From contig SWBL01000033.1 in the NCBI GenBank assembly GCA_024195585.1, forward strand, positions 1-64,000: 64,000 nt of DNA, written 5' to 3'. Source of the stretch: Aureobasidium sp. EXF-3400 (taxonomy: Eukaryota; Ascomycota; Dothideomycetes; Dothideales; Saccotheciaceae). The position numbers and the translations under genes were made by a program. Below the pieces are notes generated by a model that saw only the letters and a list, made by a program, of their open reading frames with translations, made no database searches and was not told the origin of the DNA. This document shows, piece after piece, positions 12,213-23,552 of the stretch. Every line of letters begins with the position of its first letter. Position 1 is the first letter of the stretch.

Positions 12213-13872
12213 ATGCCTGGTGCAGTCCGTTCAAGCACTTTTTCGCGCGACGAAGTCGCGAAGAACAACACCGAAGACTCTCTTTGGTGCATTGTCGACC
12301 ACAAAGTATACGACCTTACAGATTTTCTGGATGCGCATCCTGGTGGCAACGTGGTCTTGCAACAAGTTGCAGGTCAAGACGCCACGACAGCTTTCTACAA
12401 TCTACACCGACATGAAGTTCTGCAAAAATATTCGTCCCTGTGTATCGGCACTGTGCATGGCGAAACTCCAGAAGTGATTGATCCTCAACCTGGCGATCTG
12501 AGCGCAGTACCGTATGCAGAGCCTACTTGGCTGAGCCCCCAGTTCAGCAGTCCGTACTACACCGATTCACACCGCAAGTTCAGAAAGGGTCTCAGAGAAT
12601 TTGTGGATGCGGAGCTCAAACCAGAGGCGCAAGAAAAGGAAGCTGATGGGACTTATATCAGTCAGGAAATGATTGACAAGATGGCGAAGAACAACATGTT
12701 AGCAATGCGACTCGGACCCGGCCAGCATTTGCACGGCAGGATGGTGCCAGGCGGTGTCAAGGGCGAAGATTTCGACTACTTCCACGATCTCATCACATGT
12801 CAGGAACTTGCCCGGGTGTTGTCAAGAGGCTTCCAAGATGGCAACATGGCAGGCATGTCAATCTCTCTCACTGCCGTCAGAAGCTGGATGAAAGACGTCA
12901 ATCTGAGAGAGAAGGTCACGGAAGAATGCCTGAGTGGAAAGAAGAAAATGTCGCTCGCCATCACAGAGGCTTTTGCTGGTAGTGATGTCGCTGGTCTCCG
13001 CACTACAGCTGAAAAGACAGCTGATGGTTCCCACTATATGATCAACGGCACGAAGAAGTGGATCACTAATGGCATGTTTAGCGACTACTTTGTCGTTGGC
13101 TGCAAGACTGCCAAGGGCTTCAGCGTGATCCTGGTTCCAAGGGATGACAACGTCGAGACCAAGAAGATCAAGGTATATTACAATCTATGCATAAATTCGT
13201 TCTAACATTGTTCTGACTTCATGCAGACAAGCTACTCTACGGCAGCTGCTACAGCCTACATCCAATTTGACAACGTCAAGGTTCCTGTCAATCATCTCTT
13301 GGGCGAAGAGGACAAAGGCTTCCAGGTCATCATGAGCAACTTCAACCACGAACGCTGGGCAATGACAGCAGCAGTGATACAATGGATGCGAGCCGTCACG
13401 GAAGAGTGCCTAAAGTGGAGCAACCAGCGCATTGTCTTTGGAAAACCGCTCTCCGAACAACCAGTCATCCGTGGAAAGTAAGTTTTTAATCGTGATTGAG
13501 ACACATACACACCAGATACTGACATTTTCTCAAAGGCTTGCACGCATGATCCAACGCACAGAAGCCACTCAAGCTTGGCTCGAGCAAATCACTTACCAGA
13601 TGAACACAATGTCCTACCAAAACCAGAACAAGCATCTGGGTGGACCCATCGGCTTGCTCAAGTCCTTTACCACCCGCTGTGCCCACGAAGTCGCTGATGA
13701 TGCTTGCAATGTCTTTGGAGGCCGTGGGATCACTCAAGGAGGTATGGGAAAAGTCGTTGAGCAGTTCCATCGCACGTATAAATTCGACGCTATCTTGGGC
13801 GGAACGGAGGAAATTTTGAGTGATTTGGGGGTCAGACAGGCTCTCAAGCAGATGCCTAAGGCAAGACTGTAG
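12213..13872 (+). CDS. acyl-CoA dehydrogenase with N-terminal cytochrome b5 domain
   Basis: Three exons (12213-13172, 13227-13477, 13536-13872) give 515 residues; introns are 54 and 58 bp. Residues 1-80 are a cytochrome b5-like domain with the haem-ligand motif HPGGN and a second candidate His in YNLHRHEVL. From about residue 110 the acyl-CoA dehydrogenase fold begins: MSLAITEAFAGSDVAGLRTTA and WITNGMFSDY match the FAD/acyl-CoA-binding signature, and the C-terminus has CNVFGGRGITQGGMG and GTEEILSDLGVRQ. The reaction is flavin-dependent alpha,beta-dehydrogenation of an acyl-CoA. In this fusion the b5 domain could pass electrons to or from the flavin (inference). Such fusions are known in fungi. 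No obvious mitochondrial presequence is seen, so the location is open (cytosol, mitochondrion or peroxisome). The C-terminal KARL is not a standard peroxisomal SKL. Confidence 0.9.
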
Positions 13873-14397
13873 AGTAATTGTACTTACCAAGTCGTGTATC
13901 TGTAAGGATGTTGTAGCGACAGGGGAATGATATCAACGACTTCGACACGGGACTCGTGTGTGACGCGGCGCATTCGTGCGCAATATCTGGAGGATTTGTG
14001 TGAATGAATCAGCTTCTGTCCAGCCATCAGCAATTCGAGTTGAGAGGTTTTGCTGCTGTTCGTGAGTGTCACCCAGTATATTTGTTTATCAGTTGGCCGC
14101 TTTTGTTGGCCCAAGCTCATTCAGCACACCATGTACCATCATTGACGTGGGGCGTTGCGTGCTCGTACCAAGCATTACAGTCCACATCCTTCGCGATGGA
14201 GCAGGGGGGTTTCTGCAGGATATGCCGTCTAATGTATGGTGATTCTTGTAACGAGTATAGCGTGCTCCGCTCAACGATTGAAGAAAAAATCCTCAACCAC
14301 ACTGATATGATGGGTACTACCACTTTATAAAGTGGCTGCAGCGTGCACGTGGCTGTCCTTGGAAGACGAACTTGATATCCCATTTAGCATCCAAATC
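13873..14397. other. intergenic region
   Basis: About 0.5 kb between two plus-strand genes, with no coding frame I can support. It should contain the UNC93-like gene promoter; a TTTATAA lies near 14325-14331, about 70 bp before that gene's ATG. Confidence 0.45.
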
Positions 14398-15939
14398 ATG
14401 GAGCTGCAGACGTTCACTCATTTCTACCGGTCATGTCTCTTTCAGATGATCATTGTCGGCCTCGTTGGCTTTTGCGAGCCTGGCATATGGACTGCTTTGA
14501 ACAATCTTGGTGCCGGCGGCCAAGCTAGTGTGAGTCCATCTTTACATCTCCGAGAGACCCAATCAACCACTCATACGTCGAGCAGCCATTTCTGAACAAT
14601 GCCGCCAATGCGTTGACTTACGGCCTAATGTCGATAGGCTGCACTCTATCTGGAGGCGTCTCAAACTACATCACCCCCAAATGGACGCTGGTAATCGGTG
14701 CTGCCCTCTACACTCCCTACGCTGCCGGCTTGTACTGCAACAACCGCTATGGGAATGAGTGGTTCATGCTTCTCGGAGCTGGACTCTGCGGATTGGGAGC
14801 TTCTCTATTGTGGGCGAGTGAGGCAGCCATCGCCGTTGGGTATCCGGAAGAAGCGAGAAGAGGAAGGTGAGATACAGTTTGTAGCATATCCCATGGTGCT
14901 TGACTGACATTTTCCCCAGATACGTGTCCATCTGGATGGGTATTCGCCAGCTTGGACCTCTCGTTGGAGGATCCATATCGCTTGCTCTCAACGTCAATAC
15001 ACACCACGCAGGAAAGGTTGGCTATAGCACCTACTTGGGACTCATTGCAATTTCATCTCTCGGAGCCCCCTTTGCCCTTCTGTTGTCTCAGCCTCAAGAT
15101 GTCATCAGAAGCGATGGGACTCCTGTACCGTACATGAAAAAGACGAATCTGTCTATCGAAGCTCGCGGAATTTGGAAATTGATGAAATCGCCATATCTTG
15201 TCTTGCTTTACCCGATTTTCCTTGCCGGCCAATTTGGTACGACCTATCAAAGCAACTACCTGACAAGTAAGTTCCAACGCATTCACTGGTTTCATCATCT
15301 GTAACTTCGGCTTACGACATGTCAGCCAATTTCACCGTCAGCTCAAGAGCTCTTGCGTCTTTCCTCAGCGCCATCGTCGGACTCGCAGCGAACCTCATAA
15401 CAGGTGCAATCCTGGATCTCAATTTTACCGCCACCCTAAAGTCAAGAGCAGTATACGCGGGCATCTCTGTCATGGTCACCACATGCTGGATCTGGAACGC
15501 CGTCGTCGAAGTCAACCTTTCCTCTCGCGCGAAACCTCCGAGCTTCGATCTCGGCGACGGCGCCTTCTTCGACTCCGCATTCGCTGTATACATCCTGTTC
15601 AAATTCTTTTACGAAGCCATGCAAACCTATATCTACTGGTTACTAGGGGCCAAGAAGGGGACCCAGAAAAATGGAGAGGTATCACGGATGACGGGTATCA
15701 TGCGATCGTGGGAATCGATCGGAAGTGCCATTGCTTACGGCATCGGCGCGTCGAGTGTGTCAAATCGGAACCAGATGATCATCGCCTTTGCATTATGGGT
15801 CTTTACGATCCCACCCACTCTAATGGTCGTCTACGGCAAGTGGCACTTGGCGGCTCAAGACCAAGTCGACGAAGATGACCTGTCGAGTGGCAGCGAACTT
15901 GATGGCACAGTCAATGTGGTGAGAGAACCAAAGGCTTGA
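14398..15939 (+). CDS. UNC93-like major facilitator superfamily protein
   Basis: Four exons (14398-14529, 14586-14866, 14920-15266, 15326-15939) give 457 residues with phases that agree at every join. The motif LGAGGQAS followed by NNAANALTYGLM is characteristic of the fungal UNC93/DUF895-like branch of the MFS. About ten or eleven hydrophobic segments can be counted, with a charged loop after TM6 (QPDVIRSDGTPVPYMKK-like region) and an acidic cytosolic tail (DEDDLSSGSELDG). Substrates of fungal members are largely unknown. Animal UNC93 proteins act as channel regulators or chaperones rather than proven transporters (family knowledge). The next element downstream is a dead ABCC transporter, but nothing shows they were functionally linked. 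Confidence 0.85.
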
Positions 15940-16490
15940 ACATCCAGGGTTAGAGTCGCTAGCAGACCAACGCCTCAAATCATTCGGCCTTTCACCGCCG
16001 GTATCAGTCTATCTGGCGAACAGAAGTAGCGACTGGTGAGACTGTTCTTGCAGGGTTGTTCCAGCAGGCTCGATGCAACTACTAGAGACCGCACATACAA
16101 TCGCCTGTTCACACGCACGGGTATCTTTTGTAAGAATGGTATCGCTATGATGCTCATCACTTTCGCTGCTGACTGCTTGTCTTTTACGGACAGCGTCATC
16201 GTTCTATACAGTGAAGGTTATCTAGTTGAGTAAGAACACCTTAAGCAAGTATCCGACGAGCATCGCGGCTCAGTCCCCTGCGCAATGTTGACGAACAACA
16301 ATCATTTGAGCCTGTGGTCGATGCTACTCTCGGGAGCTGCGCGATAACATGAATGGAACGACACTGGCTGATACAGATAATACGCGTTCCGCGGGTGACT
16401 GAACAACTAACGTGCCCGTTCCAATCCTGTGGCCAATTAAACATAATCCGTTATGAAACACTTGAGAACTTATCCACCATCCCGGTGTTG
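15940..16490. other. intergenic region before the ABCC relic
   Basis: No supported gene. It may include further unrecognisable upstream remains of the ABC transporter pseudogene, since an open frame in phase with the relic begins near 16353. Confidence 0.4.
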
Positions 16491-17431
16491 GAGCGGTCAA
16501 GAAATTTCAAACAACTGAACGCAGGTCTTCTGGAAGCGTCACAAAGATCTTTTTTCCTGTTGTATTGCGTTGAGAGATGACTGACCTTGGTTCTGGACCT
16601 CATTGTGGCTGGTCTTATGGTTGTCCTCATGATCATGTTCGTGAAGCTCCGAGGTGCTATCTATCCCGGCTTCGCTGGCGTTACTCTTGTCAACATGAGT
16701 GGATTCTGCACGTCACTCACTTCTTTGATCAAAGCCTGGACGATGCTTGAGACGTCCATTGGCGCCATCTCTCGCGTCAGATTTTTCGCTGCACAAACTC
16801 CCTCGAAAATAAGCCTGGGGAAGACTGATTGCTTTCTCCAGTGTGGCCGCAGCATGGCAGCATCAAACTGACCGAGCTGTCGGCAGGTTACAGCCTCAGT
16901 ACTGAAAAACATCACGCTTCGCATACTTCATGAACAGAAGGTCGGCATTTGTGGGCCGAGACCAAGTTGAAGTGGGAAGAGCTCGATCATCGCAACTCTG
17001 TATCGCATGTTGGGATCAGCTCTGGCAAAATTCTGGTGGGTGGTCTCGATATCTCGCATGTTGATCGTAAAGACTTGCGCAGGCACATCAACGCCATCCC
17101 GAAGGATGCGTTTCTCTTTGAAAGTACAGTGCGAGAAAATCTCGACACGTTCGGCCGATGCAACGATGAGGAACGAAAGCGTGCGGTGAATAAAGTACAA
17201 CTTCAATCTGCGTTAAGGAGCAAATACGGTCTAGACACTCTAGCCGACGCCGAACTCTTCTCGCATGGACAGCGACAACTATTCTGCTTGGCAAGAGCCA
17301 TGCTGAATCCGAGCGAGGTTGTTGTCTTGGATGAAGCCACATCGAGCGTCGATATTGTCACAATGGAACTGATGCAGACGATTCCCATACACCCTAGCAA
17401 AAAGTCATTTTCTCGTGGAACGAGGAACTAA
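16491..17431 (+). pseudogene. decayed ABCC (MRP-type) ABC transporter, C-terminal half
   Basis: Recognisable pieces of the second half of a fungal ABCC transporter are in the right order but broken. LEASQRSFFLLYCVER precedes a TGA at 16578-16580, where the family has Trp, then LTLVLDLIVAGL and the TM region through WTMLETSIGAISRVR. The nucleotide-binding domain follows: KVGICG and SGKSS flank a second in-frame TGA at 16968-16970 inside the Walker A loop. A frame change near 17008 leads to ISHVDRKDLRRHINAIPKDAFLFESTVRENL, where the Q-loop Gln is replaced by Lys. The signature SHGQRQLFCLARAML and Walker B VVVLDEATSSVD are intact. The N-terminal half is missing and the end after Walker B is truncated. 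Stops, frameshift and loss of over half the protein make this non-functional. G-to-A or C-to-T changes could explain both stops (inference). Confidence 0.88.
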
Positions 17432-17458
17432 TCTCCTCTAGCTTAACTAAAATCGTCT

Positions 17459-18347
17459 CTACAACCCATAATTCCAATGGACAGTAGGTCGGTTGAGAGA
17501 CTTGCCGACATTGACATCAAACTCACCGAGGTAGTTGCCTGTAGCGGGATTAGCAGGGTGCCGAGCATAGGAAAAAGCAAAGAGACTTGCCTGGAGGACC
17601 ATAATTGCACACCGTAAAGTATGGTGGAGTGTAGGGTCCGACATTGGCAAGGCCTTTGGAGCAGTACTGAGTAGCGCAGCCGACCTTGGAAGTACCCTTC
17701 CAAACAATCTGAGAAAAGTGACCCCAACTGCCAAAGTTGGACATATCAGGCTGGGCTTGGCCGTAGAGACCATTGAAGGCCGAGACCTCGCTGTTGTAGA
17801 AGAGTTCTGTGATGATGGCTGTTATGTTATCTGCAGCAAGACCAGCGGCGATGTTTTGACCGTAACCGCCACCATCGGTTGTTGTGTTGTGAGCATAAAC
17901 ACAAGTCGAGGCGATCTTGGCGGCAGTCGATGCGAGAGCATTATCCCAGATAAGATTGCTAGCGGAATGATTGGCACGGTGGACATTGTGTGAAACGAGC
18001 ACACGCTGCTGGTATGTAGTGGCCTTGGCCGGGGCCGCCGATGATGACTTCGCGGTACTTGAGGTCTTTGAAGTACTGCTGACCTTCTTTGAAGAAGTAG
18101 TGGCCGGTTTCGTCGCGATAGGTGATGCTTTCACAGTTGATGTCGTCTTGACTGCAGAAGTCTTTCGAGACGAAGTCGTCGAAGTAGCCCTCTTGACTAT
18201 GTCGATACCATTTACGTTGTTGGCTTGGCCAGCTATGATGGGATATCCAACCTCATAGTCAACGCCATCTCCGAGGTCAAGCTTGACTGGACTAGCAAGA
18301 CTACCAACAACCAGCGCGATACCGAGGGTAAGAGTGCTGATGTGCAT
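17459..18347 (-). CDS. secreted CAP/SCP (PR-1-like) domain protein
   Basis: Two exons (18347-17591 and 17538-17459) give 278 residues. MHISTLTLGIALVVGSLASP is a clear signal peptide, and DIVKR is a probable Kex2 site. A Ser/Thr/Lys-rich linker of about 60 residues leads to a CAP domain with HNVHRANHSASNLIWD, CVYAHNTTTDGGGYGQNIAAG, GHFSQIVWKGTSKVGCA and YFTVCNYGPPGNY, the four CAP signature boxes. Fungal CAP proteins bind and export sterols and fatty acids or act at host surfaces (family knowledge). The 52 bp intron begins with GC rather than GT (GCAAGT...CTACAG). Splicing it restores the conserved GNY motif and a normal C-terminus. N-linked sites (NHS, NTT, NIT) are present. It lies tail-to-tail with the ABCC relic. 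Confidence 0.9.
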
Positions 18348-20693
18348 GTTGGTATATTGTGAGATCCCAAGTGGTGATGAGGTTGGAAGGTTATAAACGT
18401 CTGGAGAGAACAAAATGATGATTGAGTAAGAGAGTTCTAATGTGTTTCCTGTCAAGAAAAGTAGAGAAGTGTAGTCCTTATAGGTATTTATGTATAAGAG
18501 GTCTGAGGCAAAAGCACACAATACTGACAGCCTTGACGTAAATTTTACAATAATACCGTTACCAAGTCTTCGAGAGCAGATCTTGTTGTTCATTGTACTG
18601 TCTTGAGAGGAGATGTTTGGGTCTGGGGGGATAGTCTAGACCATGTCAGAAGGTGACGGCGAACGGTAATGTTTAAGAACGGCAGAGAGCCGTTGGAAGA
18701 AGAAGATGACAAGACCACGCCCACCACCTCCATGTAAGAGTGAAGTTTGCTCTACAGATTCGTTCAGGCACTGTATCGCGCCCTGTGACGGCAATTTTGG
18801 CTCTTTTGATCTATGCCATAGCACGTTCCATAAAGAAGATAGGGAAAAGTTTGACCATTGATGTCAAAAGGGTACTGGGTTTGCGGACCCTGAATATGTC
18901 CATCGTCTCAACGTTTGTGTGCCATGTTAAGCGCGGCTTCCCAATCGCGCGCCAACGCTCCCGTTGCAATCAACGTCTATTGAACGACACGTTCATGCCG
19001 CGCATCACTTGTCTGCTCACGACAAAGATCATCTGGCAGATAGCGAAGAGACCAGCGATTGTTTGCGTCACGATTTGGACATAAGGGTGTAAGGGCTTGC
19101 TAATGGTGACTGGCAGGAGGAGATGATCCACCCGTCGACTATAAGAGCAGGCTAGACCTTGAAGCCAGATACGAAGGATTCGTGATGAAACAAAAGAGGA
19201 TTGGGTCTTAGAATAGACATCATTGAGCATGGTTACTGTCGTCTTCATTTGTGCTAGAAGGTCAATTTGCCATGAAATCTCCCCATAGCCGTTGCTAATA
19301 TACAGTACGGATAGCATAGTAGTAAGGTGCTCGTAGTGGACAGATGTGAAGATCCTACGCTCCTTGGTAGTAAGTACCCAACGGATGTCTGGCGTGTTCC
19401 TCCCTTAACTGTCGATTGTAGTTGTCTGATTTCTTCTCGGTATCTGTCCTCCTTTTCGTGTGCGTTTCTTCTTTCCTCTTATTCTTTTCTTTCTTTTTCT
19501 TGTGCTCTCCTTTCTCTTTCTCTAGCCATCCTTTGCGCTTCAAGCAGCTGCTGCATGACGTCGTTCATTGTGACCTCTCTAGGTGCCTCTCTCCCTTGCT
19601 TTACCATCTCCTCTCGCTCCTCCTTGGCTTTTCGGGGCTGACATCTCAAACACGCGCCGTGGCGCCTTGCTCGAAACTCGAGAGAATCTCCAGGAGGCAC
19701 TGCTTAAGCTCTTACTGTAATAATAAATAGTGGATTCAATGGGGTTCTCCGCGACGATTCGAGGTCCGATTTTCTCAAGAAAGCGAACTTTCGTGCAAAT
19801 TTCGCACAGGGTTAGACTCCCAGCAAGAGTTCTTGGGCCCTGGGGCCAAATTCGCTTTCCTACCAAGCCCTTTTGGTTTTGAGTTTATCACGCGAATCAA
19901 CACATCGTCAAGAGTATTCCGCTCATGCGCTCACTCTCCGCAAGTCAATATTATCGACTCTGGCACTGCCATCCGGGCGCGCCCAATTTTTTGGAGGTTA
20001 GGTTTGTTCAGGTGCCGGCTTGAAGCTCAAAACAGCGTCAGGAGTCCACCCCGCATTTTACCAGACCGAGGTCGGCGTTCACGTTCTAGCGTTCAGCTGA
20101 GCTCAAATAAACCGTCGACAGTTCGCTCGGCTTGCTGAACCCTTTTCCATCACAAAATTGTCAAGCGCGAGATCCTGCTTGCCAATGACAGCAAGAGTCC
20201 AAAAGCCGAGGCTCGATAGGCAGGAGTCCCATGATCAATATTGCTTTCTGCTTTGTAGTTCGTCGAGAGTTCGAACAAGCAGCTTATCTCCACGGCTTGG
20301 TGCCCGCCAAATCATCAGCCACCAAAGCTTGCTTAGGTTGATCGCCTCCAAAATGTCACCCTGTGGCGCGTGCATAGTTCCCTGATAGGTCCGGCGGCAT
20401 GCTTGAGGAAGCCATGAGCTTGTTTTGCGTGATCAACGTCAAGTCACGGTCTTATCGTTCTTCGAAGCTGATAAAATAGACATGACGACCTTCTTGTTCT
20501 GGATAGCTTCGCGGCGATGATCTCTGAAGTATGGCACAATCTCCCGCTCTGAGCTTGTCCGCATTCACAACGCATGCGCTCGATGATCGTCTTGACCTGT
20601 ACTTACTTTGGGTGGTAAGTCTCGTGTACAACTCAATCCGGGAATATCATGCTGCACACTGTGTCCTTGTAAGTTTTGAATCTCACAGAGACA
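18348..20693. other. long gene-poor region with a charged coiled-coil fragment
   Basis: About 2.3 kb without a convincing gene. On the minus strand around 19355-19700 there is a very Lys/Arg/Glu-rich coiled-coil-like stretch (RERERRAQEKERKE type), preceded by a CLRC pair. It breaks between frames and has no clear start, so it could be an exon of an unannotated gene, a transposon remnant or simple low-complexity DNA. A minus-strand frame at 18970-19317 has one hydrophobic segment and no recognised motif. Confidence 0.4.
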
Positions 20694-20700
20694 TATATAA
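20694..20700 (+). promoter_or_regulatory. TATA box of the sedolisin gene
   Basis: TATATAA lies 86 bp upstream of the ATG at 20786, a normal distance for a fungal TATA element. No other candidate is as close. Inferred from sequence and spacing only. Confidence 0.5.
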
Positions 20701-20785
20701 GGTCGCGCAGGTCCCGTTCCAAAAGCTCAGTGTAGGTCGAACAAGAAGTGTCATCCTTCATCTCTCGCAATCTCAGTTCTTCAAG

Positions 20786-22992
20786 ATGTTCTCCCTCCTC
20801 GCCGGCGTGTTTGTCGCCGCTGCTCTTGCTTCGCCCATTGCACCGTCCTTTGTCACCCACGAGCGCAGACACGTACCTCCTCGAGGATGGCTCAAGACAG
20901 GAAAAGTGCCAACTGGTTCGATCCTACCAATGCGTATCGGACTTGTGCAGTCGAACCTCGAGAAGGGACATGATCTGTTGATGGATGTGTATGTTTATAT
21001 CATGTAGTCAAAAGCAATATAGTGTTCTAACGCATCATCAGCTCAACACATATCTCCCCCAACTATGGCAAATACTACACCGCCGAGCAGGTCAACGAGA
21101 TCTTTGCCCCAGCGAAGGCCTCTATCGACTCTGTCATCGACTGGCTTGCTTCTCACGACGTCAACGGCATTAGCTTGTCTGCCAACAAACAATGGCTGCA
21201 ATTCGATGCACCTGTCGAAGTAGCCGAGAAGCTTTTCAAAACTGATTACCATGTCTACGAGCACGCAGTTAGTGGCGGCAAGAACGTCGCATGTGATGAG
21301 TGAGTCGTGTTGCGTTCTGACTTATCTGCTTGAGAATCTGACAAACCCTAGATACCACGTACCTGAGCATCTGAGCGAGCACATTGACTACATCACCCCA
21401 GGTATCAAGCTTTTCTCCCCAGCCAGGAGCGGGCACGCAGTCAACGACAAGAACACTATTGAGAAACGTACCTTTGGTGTTACAAATGGCAAGGCGTCAA
21501 AGCAACCGCCACTCCTCAAGGCACTGCCACTGGCGATCAGCGAGCTACTGGGTCTCGCCGAGCTGAGCCTTTGTCAAATCGCCGCTACTCCATCTTGTAT
21601 CGCAAAACTTTATAACATCACTCAAGCCACTAGCGCCCAAGCCGGTAATGAGCTCGGCATTTTCGAGGACTTTATTCTCAAACTGATCTGAGCGAGTTCT
21701 TCTTAACCTTGGCCCAGTAAGTCCTGCCAATGATACTTCAGGGAAGAATCTAACCAGCCGTAGACAAATCCCTGTTGGCACTCATCCCAAGCTTGAAGCC
21801 ATTGACGGAGCTGTGGCCCCTGTTAGTGTCGCCAACGCCGGCGCTGAGTCTGATCTCGACTTCCAGATCTCGTACCCGATCATCTATCCCCAGAATTCTA
21901 TCCTCTTCCAGACAGATGACCCGGTCTATGAGAACAACTACACCTACGAAGGCTTCCTGAACAACTTCTTGGACGCTATTGATGGCTCCTACTGCAGCTA
22001 CGATGGTGGAAACTCTCCTCTTGACCCACCTTACCCAGACCCACAGCCTGGTGGCTACAAGGGTGCTCTTCAGTGTGGTGTTTACAAGCCAACGAATGTT
22101 ATCTCTATCTCGTACGGTGGACAGGAGGCAGACCTCCCTGCATCATACCAAACGCGTCAGTGCCATGAGTACATGAAGCTTGGTCTGCAAGGAGTGTCCA
22201 TCGTGCTTGCAAGTGGAGATTCAGGAGTCGCAGGACCAGCAGGCGATGACAACGCAGACGGCTGCCTCGGAACTGGACAAATCTTCAGCCCTGACTTCCC
22301 AGCAACTTGTCCCTACCTCACCACTGTTGGCGCAACTTACCTCCCACCAAATGGCAATGTTTTCAAGGACGAAGAGACCGCAGTGACCAGATTTGGAAGC
22401 GGAGGAGGTATGCAAGCCGGCCAAAATTCCAAGCTGAACCATAACTGACCGTCTCAAGGCTTCTCCAACATTTTCGAGATCCCATCTTACCAAGCCTCCG
22501 CAGTATCGAACTACCTCACTAACCACCCACCACCATACACTTCATACTCCACTACTAATGACGCAAACATTGGTGCCGGCGGCGGTATCTACAATCGCAA
22601 CGGTCGTGGCTACCCTGATGTCTCGGCCATCGGCGACAATGTGCTGATCTTCAACAAGGGTGCTCCAACCCTCATCGGTGGTACCTCTGCAGCTGCGCCA
22701 GTCTTTGCGGCCATTTTGACCCGTATCAATGACGAGCGTCTCAAAGCTGGGAAGAGCACTGTCGGCTTCGTGAACCCAACGTTGTATGCCCATCCAGGTG
22801 CCTTCCACGACATCACTACTGGTAACAACCCTGGGTGTAACACCAACGGCTTCTCGTAAGCATCCTCCACATAATTATCACAGATGTACCCGTGTCTAAC
22901 CTATCTACAGTGCTGCCACCGGCTGGGATCCTGTCACTGGACTCGGAACTCCGAACTACCCTGCTTTGCTTAAGGTGTTTATGGGTATCTGA
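20786..22992 (+). CDS. sedolisin-family (S53) serine-carboxyl peptidase with an apparent frameshift
   Basis: Six exons (20786-20988, 21042-21299, 21352-21716, 21764-22407, 22459-22855, 22911-22992). [19 protein letters not shown] is a signal peptide. A pro-S53 activation region follows ([15 protein letters not shown]). The catalytic core has the Glu and Asp of ESDLDFQ, the SYGG box, the oxyanion-hole Asp of [10 protein letters not shown], and the nucleophile Ser in [17 protein letters not shown] closes the Ca-binding end. This matches secreted fungal tripeptidyl peptidases, which cleave tripeptides from N-termini at acidic pH (family knowledge). In exon 3 the frame shifts after GIFEDF near 21671-21675. 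The conserved continuation (QTDLSEFF) lies one frame over, as if one base of a T run were missing. This could be a true lesion or an assembly error. All catalytic residues are intact apart from that. Confidence 0.82.
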
Positions 22993-23552
22993 TCGTAAGT
23001 TGGAGTGCTAGAAGCTCCTACTGAAATAGCATAACACGATGCAGTAGCAAAAGGTAGACTCTAGACCTACATAAAGACATATAATAATATATAAATATAA
23101 TTGATGCCGAAGTTCAAATTATTCGCCGCAGGCACCACCATGCTCCAGTCTAGTATGTAAGGCGTAAGTTTCGAGTTGAAGTACTTTCGAGCTGAGGAGA
23201 AGCAAGATCTCGTTGAAACTGCATTCAAGCGTAACGAGTTCTCAATGCAAAGGCTACTCTGGCAATGCCCAAAGCTATGTGATAAGAGCGACGATATACA
23301 CCAGCTTTGGAGGGCTACATGCAATGGAGACATTATGGAATACCAAGAATGGGATGGCTATCACTTGCGACTGAAAACTCGATCTGCGGTAAAATGTCAT
23401 CGATTTATCATGAGCTACACAAACACAGTGGAGTCGAGCGCGCAAAACCAGATATTCCAACTTTCCAATCGCACGAGGAGGTAAAACAGGATGATCCTCA
23501 ACGCCCACGCAACTCAAAGGTAGCTTCTTCTTCGGTTCCTATTGATCAATTT
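22993..23552. other. intergenic region between convergent genes
   Basis: Should contain the 3' ends of the sedolisin and SDR genes. A TA-rich stretch lies at 23080-23105. A 102-codon plus-strand frame at 23176-23484 shows no motif and no splice context, so I leave it uncalled. Confidence 0.45.
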
